The notes: generated by a model from the letters alone, not told the origin. Counted from the stretch's first letter, positions 19,673 through 29,998 are shown. The stretch: 64,000 nucleotides of DNA from Sphingomonadaceae bacterium (GCA_947453945.1 CANGJB010000002.1:62001-126000); one strand, 5' to 3'. Program-made: numbers and translations.

Positions 19673-20160
19673 GGATGTCCTCTCCTATCGATCTTTTGGC
19701 GCCAGCTTGTCCGCTCCGGCACGGCCTGACAAGAGGCAGGAAGTCCAGCAAAACAGCTTTCCTACACACCCCCGCGTCTGCATTGTCCGCGGCGCTCTTT
19801 GAACCGTGGTCCGTGCCAAGGCCGCGCCTGCTGTCCATAGCGTTCTGTGCCGCCCGGCTCAGGGGGCAGGCGCGGTGTACCCATCAGTTCATCTCCAACA
19901 CGCTCCTGCCTGGCGCGCCGGGTGGCAACGCCCGCGTGTGGGTGTTTTTACATTTCAGATCAGGCATATAAGTCTATGCTATCGGGGCTCGATGTTTTCC
20001 CTCTGTACCGTGTCAACCGTGTCAACCTGTCGCCATCGCAATCAAATGAAGCCAAACCGCTTCGATTGCGCTAAGGGCCCCGCTTCACCCGGCGCGGGGG
20101 CAGGCCATGACGGCCGCCGCCGCTCGACCGGGCGCCCTTTCCTGATCCCCTGAAAGCACC

Positions 20161-21924
20161 ATGCCCTTTTCCCAGCTCCCCCCCGCCCTCGGCGCCGCCG
20201 TGGCAGCCCGTGGCTATGCCGCGCCCACTCCGGTCCAGGCAGCCGTCCTCGAAGCCGCAGCGCAAGGGCGCGATCTCGTCGTCTCGGCGCAGACCGGCTC
20301 GGGCAAGACCGTCGCGTTCGGCCTTGCCATCGCGGCCGAACTGCTCGGCGGCGAAGACCGCATGCCCCATGCCGGCGCGCCGCTCGCGCTGGTGATCGCC
20401 CCGACGCGGGAGCTTGCGCTGCAGGTCAGCCGCGAACTGGAGTGGCTCTATGAGCAGACCGGCGCGCGCATCGCCACCTGCGTCGGCGGCATGGACGCTT
20501 CACGCGAACGGCGGATGCTGGCGCAAGGCACCCACATCGTCGTCGGCACGCCCGGCCGCCTGCGCGATCACGTCGAACGCGGCGCGCTTCAGCTCTCCTC
20601 GCTGCGCGCTGCCGTGCTCGATGAAGCTGACGAGATGCTCGACATGGGCTTCCGCGAGGACCTCGAGGCGATCCTCGATGCCACTCCGCCCGAGCGCCGC
20701 ACGCTGCTGTTCTCCGCAACGATGCCCGCGCCGATCGTCGCGCTCGCCCGCCGCTACCAGCGTGATGCCCTGCGCATCTCGACCGTGAGCGAAGAACGCG
20801 GCCACGGCGATATCGACTACCAGGCGATGGCTGTCGCCCCTGCCGATATCGAGAATGCCGTCGTCAATCTGCTGCGCTTCCACGAAGCCGAGACCGCTAT
20901 GCTGTTCTGCGCGACGCGCGATAACGTGCGCCGCCTCCATGCCAGCCTGACCGAGCGCGGCTTTGCGGTTGTCGCGCTTTCGGGTGAGCACAGCCAGAAC
21001 GAGCGCAACCATGCGCTGCAGGCCTTGCGTGACCGCCGCGCCCGCGTCTGCGTGGCCACTGACGTCGCCGCGCGCGGGATCGATCTGCCCTCGCTCAGCC
21101 TCGTCGTCCATGTGGAAATTCCGCGCGATGCCGAAACGCTGCAGCACCGTTCGGGCCGCACCGGGCGCGCGGGCAAGAAGGGCACCGCCGTGCTCATCGT
21201 GCCCTATCCGCGCCGCAAGCGGGTGGAAGCCATGCTGCGCGGCGCGCGCATTCCGGCGCAGTGGGTGCAGGCGCCGTCCGCCGCCGATATCCGCACGGCC
21301 GACAATGACCGGATGATGGCCGCGCTGCTCGCGCCGGTCGAAGCCAGCGAGGAAGACCGCGCGCTCGCTGCCCGGCTTCTGACCGAACGCAGCGCCGAAG
21401 ATATCGCCGCCGCGCTCGTGCAGATCCACCGTGCCCGCCTGCCCGAACCCGAAGATATGATGAGCGGCAACGATTCCGGCCCGCCCGCACAGCGCGAACC
21501 GCGCGCCGGTTTTGAGCAGAGCACCTGGTTCCGCGTGAACATCGGCCGCGCGCACAATGCCGATCCGCGCTGGATGCTGCCGCTGCTGTGCCGGCGCGGC
21601 CATGTCAGCCGCACCGAAATCGGCGCGATCCGCATCACCGGGGATGAAACCCTGTTTGAAGTGCCCGCCGCGATTGCCGGACGGTTCCACGATGCCGTGC
21701 GCCGCACCGCTGAGGATGCCGACGAGTTCGAGATCACGATGGTCGATGGCAAGCCGCGCGACGATGCCCGCCGCCAGCGGCGCGACAACGCTCGGCCGAC
21801 CCATGCGCCCAAGCCCTATCGCCACCCGGCGCGGGGAGAGGGCGCAGGCCCGGGCCCGGGCAAGCCGGCCAAGCCCCCGCATCGCAAGGGCACCTGGCGG
21901 GCCAAGCCGGACCGCGCGAAGTAA
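20161..21924 (+). CDS. DEAD-box RNA helicase with DbpA-type RNA-binding domain
   Basis: 587 aa; SAQTGSGKTVAFGLA, PTREL, VLDEADEMLDMGF, SATMP, HRSGRTGRAG; C-terminal FRVNIGRAHNADPRWMLPLLCRRG. Confidence 0.95.
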   Translation: MPFSQLPPALGAAVAARGYAAPTPVQAAVLEAAAQGRDLVVSAQTGSGKTVAFGLAIAAELLGGEDRMPHAGAPLALVIAPTRELALQVSRELEWLYEQTGARIATCVGGMDASRERRMLAQGTHIVVGTPGRLRDHVERGALQLSSLRAAVLDEADEMLDMGFREDLEAILDATPPERRTLLFSATMPAPIVALARRYQRDALRISTVSEERGHGDIDYQAMAVAPADIENAVVNLLRFHEAETAMLFCATRDNVRRLHASLTERGFAVVALSGEHSQNERNHALQALRDRRARVCVATDVAARGIDLPSLSLVVHVEIPRDAETLQHRSGRTGRAGKKGTAVLIVPYPRRKRVEAMLRGARIPAQWVQAPSAADIRTADNDRMMAALLAPVEASEEDRALAARLLTERSAEDIAAALVQIHRARLPEPEDMMSGNDSGPPAQREPRAGFEQSTWFRVNIGRAHNADPRWMLPLLCRRGHVSRTEIGAIRITGDETLFEVPAAIAGRFHDAVRRTAEDADEFEITMVDGKPRDDARRQRRDNARPTHAPKPYRHPARGEGAGPGPGKPAKPPHRKGTWRAKPDRAK

Positions 21925-21927
21925 GCC

Positions 21928-22491
21928 TCAGGCCGCGTCTTCGAGTTCGACGAATTCGGGGAAGAAGCGCGGCGCGCGCTTCGACCAGGCCGGCGCGGTT
22001 GCGGCGGCTTCGCTGATCGACTGGAGCAATTCCTTGCGGCGCTCCGGGCGGATGTGCGGCAGCGCCGCAGCGCCGCAGAATGCGCCCGGAAGCCACGGGC
22101 GCACTTCGGCGCCCAGCAGGCGTTCGTAGAGGAACCGGTAGGCCGAGAAGCATTCGAGGCGGCCCTGCGCCAAGTCGAAGGTGGTGACACGCAGCAGCGG
22201 GCCCATCACGCTTTCGAGGTCTTCCAGCCCGGCACCGCCATGCCCAACGCCCTCGTCGCAGTCGATTTCATTCCTCAGCAGGCTGCGCAGCAGCTTGAGG
22301 TCCTGATAGGTCACGTATTGCGTGCGGATCGAAGCGGCTTCGGAAGGTCCGCGCGCCCAGCGGCGGAACGCATCATGGCGGCCCAGACCGACATCGAGGC
22401 TGCGCCGGATATAGCGCTGCTCACACGGCGAAAATCCGGCGAACTCGCGCATTTCGGACAGAATGGACTGCGATGTCTCGGTCGTGGCCAT
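21928..22491 (-). CDS. Uncharacterised protein
   Basis: 187 aa; MATTETSQSILSEMREFAGFSPCEQRYIRRSLDVGLGRHDAFRRWARG...; no recognised domain. Confidence 0.75.
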   Translation of the reverse strand: MATTETSQSILSEMREFAGFSPCEQRYIRRSLDVGLGRHDAFRRWARGPSEAASIRTQYVTYQDLKLLRSLLRNEIDCDEGVGHGGAGLEDLESVMGPLLRVTTFDLAQGRLECFSAYRFLYERLLGAEVRPWLPGAFCGAAALPHIRPERRKELLQSISEAAATAPAWSKRAPRFFPEFVELEDAA

Positions 22492-22568
22492 GGGCCCGCT
22501 AGCTCCGCTTTGTTGCTGACCAGCGGTTGGATTCCGCCCGGCCTTGTGCAGAGGCTACGCCGCCTTGG

Positions 22569-22584
22569 TTAGGAAGAGGTTAAC
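22569..22584. promoter_or_regulatory. CtrA-like site (one mismatch)
   Basis: TTAG-GAAGAGG-TTAAC plus adjacent TTAA half-site (22588-22591), about 80-100 bp upstream of the minus-strand CDS ending at 22491. Confidence 0.4.
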
Positions 22585-22678
22585 TGGTTAATGCGCGTCG
22601 GGCCGGGTGGTTGCTGCAATGTTTTGAAAGCCATGACACGGTGACAAACGGCCAGCGCGGCGCTAGGGCGGCGCAATC

Positions 22679-23080
22679 ATGACGACCCTGCGCACCTTTG
22701 TTCTGCGTCACCGCTTGCTGGCCGTTTGGCTGGTTGCGGCGGCGCTGTGCCTCAGGATGGTGATGCCGGCCGGCTTCATGGTCGCGCCCGAGGCCAAGGT
22801 CCTGACGATCCGGATCTGCGTCGACAGCCTCGGCCATGACGGGATTGCCCAGATCGCCGTGCCGATGAAGAGCACGGCCGGCAAGACCGGCGGCGCGGCC
22901 AAGGGCGAATGCGCGTTCTCCTCGCTCTCGATGGCATCGACCGCGGGCGCGGATTCCTCGCTGCTGGCGCTCGCGCTCGCCTACATTGTCCTGCTGGGCT
23001 TTGCCTCTGCTCCGGCCCCGCGTCCACGGCGCCTGAGCCGCCTGCGCCCACCCTTGCGCGGACCACCCGCCCACATCTGA
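22679..23080 (+). CDS. DUF2946-like small membrane protein
   Basis: 133 aa; LAVWLVAAALCLRMVMPAGFM...; directly upstream of a TonB receptor and a PepSY gene, typical context. Confidence 0.6.
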   Translation: MTTLRTFVLRHRLLAVWLVAAALCLRMVMPAGFMVAPEAKVLTIRICVDSLGHDGIAQIAVPMKSTAGKTGGAAKGECAFSSLSMASTAGADSSLLALALAYIVLLGFASAPAPRPRRLSRLRPPLRGPPAHI

Positions 23081-23167
23081 CGGAACCGTCGGTCCGGCCA
23101 CCATGCGCCGACCCCCTTTCCCGATGAGCCGCGCGCTGCCTTTGCGCGCGGTGCGGAGTGCTATCCC

Positions 23168-25237
23168 ATGAAGACCTCGATTCTTGCCCTTGCCGCCGTG
23201 CTGGCGGCGACCACCTCTGCGCGCGCAGAAGAAGCCAATCCCCCCGCATCCACCGACAACCGCGACATCATCGTCACCGGCACCAAGCTATCCGGCGATT
23301 TCGGCACCAAGTCCGGCATTCCCATCGCGCGGCTGCCGCAATCGATCCAGATCGTGACCGCCGAGGACATCATCGAACGCGGCGCGCGTTCGGTGGGCGA
23401 TCTGCTGCGCACCGTGCCCAGCGCGAATCCCGGCTTCTCGCGCGTCGGCCCTTATCAGTCGTTCAGCCTCAAGGTGCGCGGCTTTCTGGCCGATCAGATG
23501 CGCAACGGCATCCGCCAGCGCTACTACGAGGATGTCGATGCCTCCGCGCTTTCAAACATCGAGCGGGTCGAAGTGCTCAAGGGTCCCTCGGGCGTGCTCT
23601 ATGGCCAGTCGGCGGTGGGCGGCATCGTCAGCATCGTGACCCGCCAGCCGGAAGAGCGCCAATTCGCGAACTTCGCGCTGACCGCCGGCCAGTTCGATCA
23701 GAAGATGCTGACCTTCGACATGAACACCGGCCTGGCCCCGGGCCTCGCGCTTCGCGTGACGGGCGAAGTCGAGCGATCGGGCACGTTCGTCGATTTTCAG
23801 GACCTCAATCGCAAGAACGTGGCGGTGAACCTGCGCTATGCGCCGTCTGACACTGTGACCGCGCATCTCGTTGCCGAATATGTCGAGCGCGACACGCGGC
23901 GCAATCCGGGCCTGCCGCTGGCGGGGACGGTTAAGGACGGCGTCCCGGCGCTGCGGCGCGGGCTCTATCTGGGCGAACCGGCAGTCGATACGCTGACCGC
24001 CGATGCGCCGCTGGTACAGACCTGGGTGGACGTGCGCCTTGCCGATGGCTGGACCATTACGCCGCGCCTGCAATATCAGGAGTTCAACAGCGCCTTTACG
24101 CAGATCCGCCTGCGCGCACCCGATGCGGCTGATCCGGCCATCATCAATCGCAACGGCCGGCGCGGGCGCGAGGACGATGCCTATACCATCGCGCAGATCG
24201 ATCTGGCCGGGCGCGTGGTGACGGGTCCGTTCACCCACAAGCTGCTGATGGGCTATGAATACGACCGCGAACGCAGCCGGTTCACCCAATACACCGTGAC
24301 CAACGTGCAGCCGATCAACGTGCTGGCGCCGATCTATGGCTTCAACAGCACGGCGTCCGCCAGCACCTTTGCCTTCGACGGGTTCTACAACATCGATGGC
24401 CATGCGCTTTATGCGCAGGATCAGATCGACCTCTCCAGCCGCTGGAACCTGATCGGCGCGGCGCGGCACAGCTGGATCGATGCACGCGACGGCGACTTTG
24501 GCGGTGCCACCAACAACCGCGCCAAGACCAGCACCACGATCTGGCAGGTAGGCTCCACCTACAGCCTGACGAACGCGGTTTCGGTCTATGCCGGGTACAA
24601 CACCGGCTTCGATGTGGAGAACACCGCCGGTGCACGCACCCGCACCGGGACACCGCTGCAACCCGAACGATCGAACCAAGCCGAAGCCGGGTTGCGTTTT
24701 CGCACGGGCACCCTCCGCGCGAGCCTTGCCGTGTTCCAGACCAAGCGCGTCAATGCGGTGACCGCCGATCCGGTCGATCCCGATTTCAGCGTGAACGCGG
24801 GCGAACAGCGCGTGAAGGGCATGGAGATCGAGGGCGAATGGCAGCCGCTGGAATGGTGGGAACTGAGCGCGGGCTACGCGCTGATGGACGGCAAAGTCAC
24901 GCGCAGCAACGACGGGATCGCCGGCAAGCGCATCGCCGATCTGCCGCGCCACAGCCTCACCGCGCGCACCAGCGTGGCTCTGCCGGGCACGCCGATCACA
25001 CTGCGCGGCGGGGTGAACCACGTGACGAGCCGGGCGTTGGTCGATGGCAGCGACGTGACGCTTCCTGCCTATACGCTGGCCAACATCGGCGTGGGTCTGG
25101 CGCTGAAGCCCTTCCGCATCGATGCGACCTTGAGCAATCTGTTCGATGAACGGTATTTCACCGCTTCGGGTAACGCGTTCGCAGTCTATCCGGGCGATCC
25201 CCGCACGTTCAGCGTGCGCGTGTCGGTCGGCTTCTGA
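23168..25237 (+). CDS. TonB-dependent siderophore receptor
   Basis: 689 aa; DIIVTGTKLSGDFGTKSGIPIARLPQSIQIVT plug, NLFDERYFTASGNAFAVYPGDPRTFSVRVSVGF C-terminal barrel signature. Confidence 0.95.
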   Translation: MKTSILALAAVLAATTSARAEEANPPASTDNRDIIVTGTKLSGDFGTKSGIPIARLPQSIQIVTAEDIIERGARSVGDLLRTVPSANPGFSRVGPYQSFSLKVRGFLADQMRNGIRQRYYEDVDASALSNIERVEVLKGPSGVLYGQSAVGGIVSIVTRQPEERQFANFALTAGQFDQKMLTFDMNTGLAPGLALRVTGEVERSGTFVDFQDLNRKNVAVNLRYAPSDTVTAHLVAEYVERDTRRNPGLPLAGTVKDGVPALRRGLYLGEPAVDTLTADAPLVQTWVDVRLADGWTITPRLQYQEFNSAFTQIRLRAPDAADPAIINRNGRRGREDDAYTIAQIDLAGRVVTGPFTHKLLMGYEYDRERSRFTQYTVTNVQPINVLAPIYGFNSTASASTFAFDGFYNIDGHALYAQDQIDLSSRWNLIGAARHSWIDARDGDFGGATNNRAKTSTTIWQVGSTYSLTNAVSVYAGYNTGFDVENTAGARTRTGTPLQPERSNQAEAGLRFRTGTLRASLAVFQTKRVNAVTADPVDPDFSVNAGEQRVKGMEIEGEWQPLEWWELSAGYALMDGKVTRSNDGIAGKRIADLPRHSLTARTSVALPGTPITLRGGVNHVTSRALVDGSDVTLPAYTLANIGVGLALKPFRIDATLSNLFDERYFTASGNAFAVYPGDPRTFSVRVSVGF

Positions 25238-25251
25238 GGGAGGCGCGGTCC

Positions 25252-26628
25252 ATGACAAACGCAGCTGAACCTATCCGGCCGCAAGGCTACCGGACCGTGT
25301 GGCGCTGGCATTTCTACGCCGCGCTGTGGACCGCGCCGCTGCTGATCGTGCTGACGCTCAGCGGCGCGATCTATCTGTTCGACCGCGAGATCGATGCGGC
25401 GTGGAACCGCAGCCTGCAAACCGTCGCGCCCGCGCCGGAGCTGGCCCCGCTGCCGCTCGCCCGGCAGGAGGCGATCGTGAAGGCCGCGCAGCCTGGCGCT
25501 TCCGTGCTGCGTGTGCGCCTGCCTTTCAAGGCGGACGAAGCGGTGATCTGGACCGTACGCCGGGCTGATGGCGCGGCGCAGGACATGTTCCTCGATGCCC
25601 GACGCGGTCGCATCACCGGCACGGCAGACCCGGCGCTCCAGCCGACCAATCTGGTGCGCAAGGTCCACGGCACGCTACTCGCCGGGGAGATCGGCAGCCA
25701 TGTGGTCGAACTTGTCGCATGCTGGACGCTGGTGATGATGGCGACGGGGGTGTGGCTGTGGTGGCCGCGCACGTGGAAAGCGCGGGGTGTTTTCGTCCCG
25801 CGCATTGCCGCCGGAGGGCGGCGCATGTGGCGCGATCTGCATGCCATTCCGTCGATCTTTCTTGCCGTATTCGTGATCCTGCTGGTCATGACCGGGCTGC
25901 CGTGGTCGGCGTTCTGGGGTGCGCAGTTCGCGAAGCTGGGAGAGGCGGTGCCGTTCATCGCGCCCTCGCCCAATTTCCACGGCCCGCCCGAGGTGGACGG
26001 CAAGCCTGCCGGTGATCCCCATGCCATGCACAAGATGATGGCCATGCCTCCCGCCGATCCCAAGCTGCCGTGGACGATCCGCCACAGCCCCGTGCCGCAA
26101 GGTTCGCTTTCGGGCTCGGGCATGGGGCCCGTCGGCATCGCGCGGATCGAGGCGCTGCTGCCCCTGCTAGACCGGGCGCACTTCGGCGAAGGTGTGCGGA
26201 TCATCTATCCGCAGGGGCCGAAGGGCGTGTTCACCGTGTCCTACGTGCCCGACAAGGCCGAGGGCCAGCGCACGCTCTATGTCGATCCCGGCACGGGCCG
26301 GGTGCTCGGCAATGTGGGGTGGGCGGACTACAGCCCGGTCGCCAAGGCGGTCGAATGGGGTGTGATGACGCACATGGGCCGCCAATATGGCCTCGCCAAC
26401 CAGCTCGCCAATCTGGCGGTGTGCCTGATGCTCGTCGGCAGCGTTTCGGCAGGGCTGGTGCTGTGGTGGCGTCGCCGTCCGCAGGGCGAACTCGGCGCGC
26501 CGGTTCTGCAGACGGGAGACCGGATGCCGGTTGGCGTCAAGGCGCTGCTGGCGGTGCTGGCGGTGCTGTTTCCGCTGGTGGGGGCGACAATGCTCCCGGC
26601 GCTCGCGTGGGGACGCTTGCGGCGCTGA
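25252..26628 (+). CDS. PepSY-associated TM domain protein (iron uptake)
   Basis: 458 aa; WRWHFYAALWTAPLLIVLTLSGAIYLFDREID; four TM helices, downstream of siderophore receptor. Confidence 0.92.
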   Translation: MTNAAEPIRPQGYRTVWRWHFYAALWTAPLLIVLTLSGAIYLFDREIDAAWNRSLQTVAPAPELAPLPLARQEAIVKAAQPGASVLRVRLPFKADEAVIWTVRRADGAAQDMFLDARRGRITGTADPALQPTNLVRKVHGTLLAGEIGSHVVELVACWTLVMMATGVWLWWPRTWKARGVFVPRIAAGGRRMWRDLHAIPSIFLAVFVILLVMTGLPWSAFWGAQFAKLGEAVPFIAPSPNFHGPPEVDGKPAGDPHAMHKMMAMPPADPKLPWTIRHSPVPQGSLSGSGMGPVGIARIEALLPLLDRAHFGEGVRIIYPQGPKGVFTVSYVPDKAEGQRTLYVDPGTGRVLGNVGWADYSPVAKAVEWGVMTHMGRQYGLANQLANLAVCLMLVGSVSAGLVLWWRRRPQGELGAPVLQTGDRMPVGVKALLAVLAVLFPLVGATMLPALAWGRLRR

Positions 26629-26730
26629 AGGCATCGGCCCGCGCCCTTTCCCGGCCATCCAACGGCAGCAGTCTGTGGGTAGCCGGGTGGGGGAGCGGGC
26701 CGGTGCCGCCTTCGGCGTGAGCCGAACAAA

Positions 26731-27459
26731 CTAACGCCGACGATAACGGAAGTACCAGACCTCGTGCCCTTGCGCGCGGGCCTTGGCTTCATAACGGGTC
26801 TCGGGCCAGCCACCGGGGCGCTTCTGGAAATCGGCGGGGGCCTGTGCCAGCCAGTCGAACTGGCCGGTATGGCCGCGCATGATCATCAGCGCGTGGCGCA
26901 GATAGACCGGGTGATCGGTGCCGAAGCGAAACTCGCCGCCGGGCTTCAGCTTGCGCGCGATCAGGTCCACCGGCCCGTCGTTCATCATGCGGCGCTTGGC
27001 GTGGCGCGCCTTGGGCCAGGGATCGGGGTGGAGCAGATAGACGAACGAGAGCGCGCCATCGGGCACCCGCGCCAGCACTTCCAGCGCATCACCGTGGTGG
27101 ATGCGCACGTTGCGGATCGGCATCCCGGTAGCGGCGCCATCAGACCCGCGCCCGCCATCGACATGGACCAGCGCCTGCGCCACGCCATTGAGAAAGGGCT
27201 CCGCGCCGATGAAGCCGTGATCGGGCAGCATGTCCGCCCGGCCCGCCATATGTTCGCCGCCGCCGAAGCCGATTTCGAAATGGAGCGGGCAATCCCGGCC
27301 AAACAACGCCTCGGCCGTCACCGGACCTTCCGGTGGTACCGCGATCTGCGGAAGCAGGGTTTCGATCAGCGCCTGCTGGCCGCTGCGCAGCGGCTTGCCC
27401 TTGGCGCGTCCATAAAGACGGTTGATGGTGAGCGGATCGCCCGGCTTGTGCGCGGTCAT
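26731..27459 (-). CDS. trmB: tRNA (guanine-N7-)-methyltransferase
   Basis: 242 aa; LHFEIGFGGGEHMAGRA, FVYLLHPDPWPKARHAKRRMM, FRFGTDHPVYLRHAL. Confidence 0.96.
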   Translation of the reverse strand: MTAHKPGDPLTINRLYGRAKGKPLRSGQQALIETLLPQIAVPPEGPVTAEALFGRDCPLHFEIGFGGGEHMAGRADMLPDHGFIGAEPFLNGVAQALVHVDGGRGSDGAATGMPIRNVRIHHGDALEVLARVPDGALSFVYLLHPDPWPKARHAKRRMMNDGPVDLIARKLKPGGEFRFGTDHPVYLRHALMIMRGHTGQFDWLAQAPADFQKRPGGWPETRYEAKARAQGHEVWYFRYRRR

Positions 27460-27518
27460 GGTGCGGGCCTCTGGCAGCGCGGCGCCAAATGGTCAATGCG
27501 GCCGGTCAATGGTCCCGG

Positions 27519-29897
27519 TCAGAACCCGCGCCTGAAGCCCACGGTCCAGCGGCGCGGTGCACCCGGCCCCAGGAAACGCGGCGAGGAGGCACCCGGCGCT
27601 TCGGCCAGCGGGACCGAGCCGATCTCGCCGAAGGTGCCGAACGTGGCATGGCGGCGATCAAACAGATTGCGCACCTCCGCGAACAGCACGACCTCACGCA
27701 GCAGTTCGACCCGCGCGCGCAGATCGACGAGCATGTAGCCCGGAACCAGTGGCGCGCGGTTCGTATCGTCGCCCAGCAGCACTTGCCCGGACCGGGCAGA
27801 AAGCGTTCCGCCAAGGCTGAAGCGCCGCCACGCACCCACTTTGCCGGCATAGTCGAGATCGAGATTGGCGCTGTGGCGCGGCACGCCGGGCAGACGGTCG
27901 CCCGGCCGCACGGTGATGGCGCCGTCCTCCTCCGCCGCCGGATTGCCGGGGCTGGCGATCCGCACGAGAGAGCGATTGGTCGCATCGCTGAAGGCATAGT
28001 TCGCCCCCACCCGAAACCCGCCGCGCGTGGCGCGGAGCGAAAGTTCGATCCCCTGCCGCCGCGCATTGCCAAGGTTCTGGAAATAGGCGCGGCCGCGCAC
28101 ACCCGAGGCCACGCGGCGGATCTCGTCGCGGCTATCCGCACGGTAGGCCGAGGCCAGCCACGAAACGCGCCAGCCGCCTGCACCGGCCTTGCCAGATGCA
28201 CCCAGTTCCCATGTGCGCGCCACCACTTGCCGCAGCGGCGGATCGGCGACGAAGAAGTTGGCGAGGCTGCACGGCGCTTCCGGATCTGCGCACGAAAGCT
28301 CAGCCGGGGTCGGCGCGCGGTTCGTCTCGGCATAACCGGTGCGCAGCGACAGGCCGGGAGCGGCATCCCAATCCAGCTCCAACCCGGGATTGAGCCGGGT
28401 GAAGCTGTGCCGTCCATTAAGCGCGGTGCCGATCTGGTCATCCAGCCGGATCATCGCGTAGTTGTAACGCAGCCCAGCCTCCAGCCGCAGATCAGGCCCG
28501 AGGGGCAACGTCTCAGCAGCAAAGAAGCCGGCATAGAGGTTGTGCGTGATGACCGAGACCGGTGCGATCGCATTGTCATCCTGCGCAATCACCGGCCCTG
28601 CCGCACGCACCCCGCGCGTTGCATCCAGAGTGCCGAGTTCGGTCGAAGCGGCAAACGCGCTGCGTCCGTAATCGATGCTAGCGCCGATCGTGAGCACGTT
28701 GGACCCGCCCAGCAGTGGCTGCTTGTCGGTGATCTGCACCAGTCCGCCCAGCGCGCGCGAATCCAGCGTGCCGCGATTGAACACGGCGTAGATCGGATCC
28801 CCTGCCAATGCCGAGATGGGACTGCCGAGCCGGTCGGTCAGGATATGGGCTTCCTCCCTACCGTCGATTTCGGATTCCAGGCACAGCAGCCCCGGCTCAT
28901 CTTCACAGGGTTCGATATCGGCGGCATCGCCGTTGAGCGCCCGGCTGCGCTGCCATTGTGCATAGAACGCCGCCTGCAGCCGGGTTGTGGGCGCAAGATC
29001 GGCCCAGGGGTGGAGGCTGACGCGGGCGAAGCGGTTCTCGGTGCGATCAGGGTGCGTGAACACCGCCGCGCGCCGCACCGCCAGCAGCTCTTCTGGCACC
29101 GCGCCATTGCCGGTGAGCCCGGTGCTGGCGAGGATGAGCTTGGCGTGGAGCCCGGCCTCTGTGCCATCATAGCCAAGGTCCGCATAGCCGCTGGCGAGGC
29201 GCGAGGAGCTGAAATCGCGCCAGCCTTGCTCACCGCGCAGCTGCACGGCGGCAAAAGCGCTCCACCGCCCGGCCGCGCCGCCTGCAGCCACACTCACATC
29301 CCGTGCGCCGTAGGCACCCAGCGAGGCCGCACCAGTAAGGCCGGGTTCGCTGCGCCCGGTCGCAGTTTCAAGCACGAGCGCGCCCCCCAAAGCGTTCAGG
29401 CCGTAGACCGGGCTGGAATCGACCAGTTCCACCGAACGCAGCGCCGCATCCGGCACCAGATCAAGCGCGACCGTATCACCGAACGGCAAGTTGAACCGCG
29501 CGCCATCGAGGTAGGCGGCCAGCCCTTGCGCCTGCCCCTGCGCGCCCGAAGCGGTCTGGCCGCGATAGACCACGACCGGTTGCCAGGGATTGCCTTGCGC
29601 ATCCTGTAGGGTGACACCGGGTAGCCGGCGGGTGAGCGCTCCGATCAGATCGGGCCGCCCGCTGCGGGCAAGATCTTCGCGCGAGAGCGTCAACGCGTCA
29701 TCACGGTCCACCCCGCCGCCGGGGGCCGTGACGAGAATGGTCGCATCGTTCTCGTTAACTTCCTGCGCCTGCAGCGGCACGGCAAGGCAGCACGGCGTGG
29801 CGGCGGAGAGCAGAGCGGCGAACCAGGTGCGGGAGGAAGAGAACCGGGCAACGAAGCGCATGGGGGCGCATCTGCCGCCGCGAGTTGATGGCGTCAA
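27519..29897 (-). CDS. TonB-dependent receptor
   Basis: 792 aa; plug VVYRGQTASGAQGQAQGLAAYLDGARFNLPFGDTVALDLVP, C-terminal RRWTVGFRRGF. Confidence 0.92.
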   Translation of the reverse strand: MTPSTRGGRCAPMRFVARFSSSRTWFAALLSAATPCCLAVPLQAQEVNENDATILVTAPGGGVDRDDALTLSREDLARSGRPDLIGALTRRLPGVTLQDAQGNPWQPVVVYRGQTASGAQGQAQGLAAYLDGARFNLPFGDTVALDLVPDAALRSVELVDSSPVYGLNALGGALVLETATGRSEPGLTGAASLGAYGARDVSVAAGGAAGRWSAFAAVQLRGEQGWRDFSSSRLASGYADLGYDGTEAGLHAKLILASTGLTGNGAVPEELLAVRRAAVFTHPDRTENRFARVSLHPWADLAPTTRLQAAFYAQWQRSRALNGDAADIEPCEDEPGLLCLESEIDGREEAHILTDRLGSPISALAGDPIYAVFNRGTLDSRALGGLVQITDKQPLLGGSNVLTIGASIDYGRSAFAASTELGTLDATRGVRAAGPVIAQDDNAIAPVSVITHNLYAGFFAAETLPLGPDLRLEAGLRYNYAMIRLDDQIGTALNGRHSFTRLNPGLELDWDAAPGLSLRTGYAETNRAPTPAELSCADPEAPCSLANFFVADPPLRQVVARTWELGASGKAGAGGWRVSWLASAYRADSRDEIRRVASGVRGRAYFQNLGNARRQGIELSLRATRGGFRVGANYAFSDATNRSLVRIASPGNPAAEEDGAITVRPGDRLPGVPRHSANLDLDYAGKVGAWRRFSLGGTLSARSGQVLLGDDTNRAPLVPGYMLVDLRARVELLREVVLFAEVRNLFDRRHATFGTFGEIGSVPLAEAPGASSPRFLGPGAPRRWTVGFRRGF

Positions 29898-29932
29898 CCG
29901 CTCCTGTCTGGAGAGTGCGCTACAAACGCAAA

Positions 29933-29956
29933 CGGCCCGCCATTGCTGGCGGGCCG
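29933..29956 (-). terminator. Hairpin terminator downstream of ctrA
   Basis: CGGCCCGCCA-TTGC-TGGCGGGCCG, perfect 10-bp stem; minus strand followed by TTTGCGTTTG. Confidence 0.75.
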
Positions 29957-29998
29957 CTCTGCGGGAGGAGGTCGATTACCGGGGGGTATCCGGCCTGA

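Noticed and set aside
20500-21882. 460 aa minus-strand ORF opposite the DEAD-box helicase
   Set aside because: Antisense artefact for the same reason.
23552-25258. 568 aa minus-strand ORF across the siderophore receptor
   Set aside because: Antisense artefact; low-complexity basic composition and no recognisable fold.
27489-29609. 706 aa plus-strand ORF antisense to the TonB receptor
   Set aside because: High-GC antisense artefact; the opposite frame encodes a coherent TonB receptor and this translation is Arg/His/Gln-rich without domain logic.
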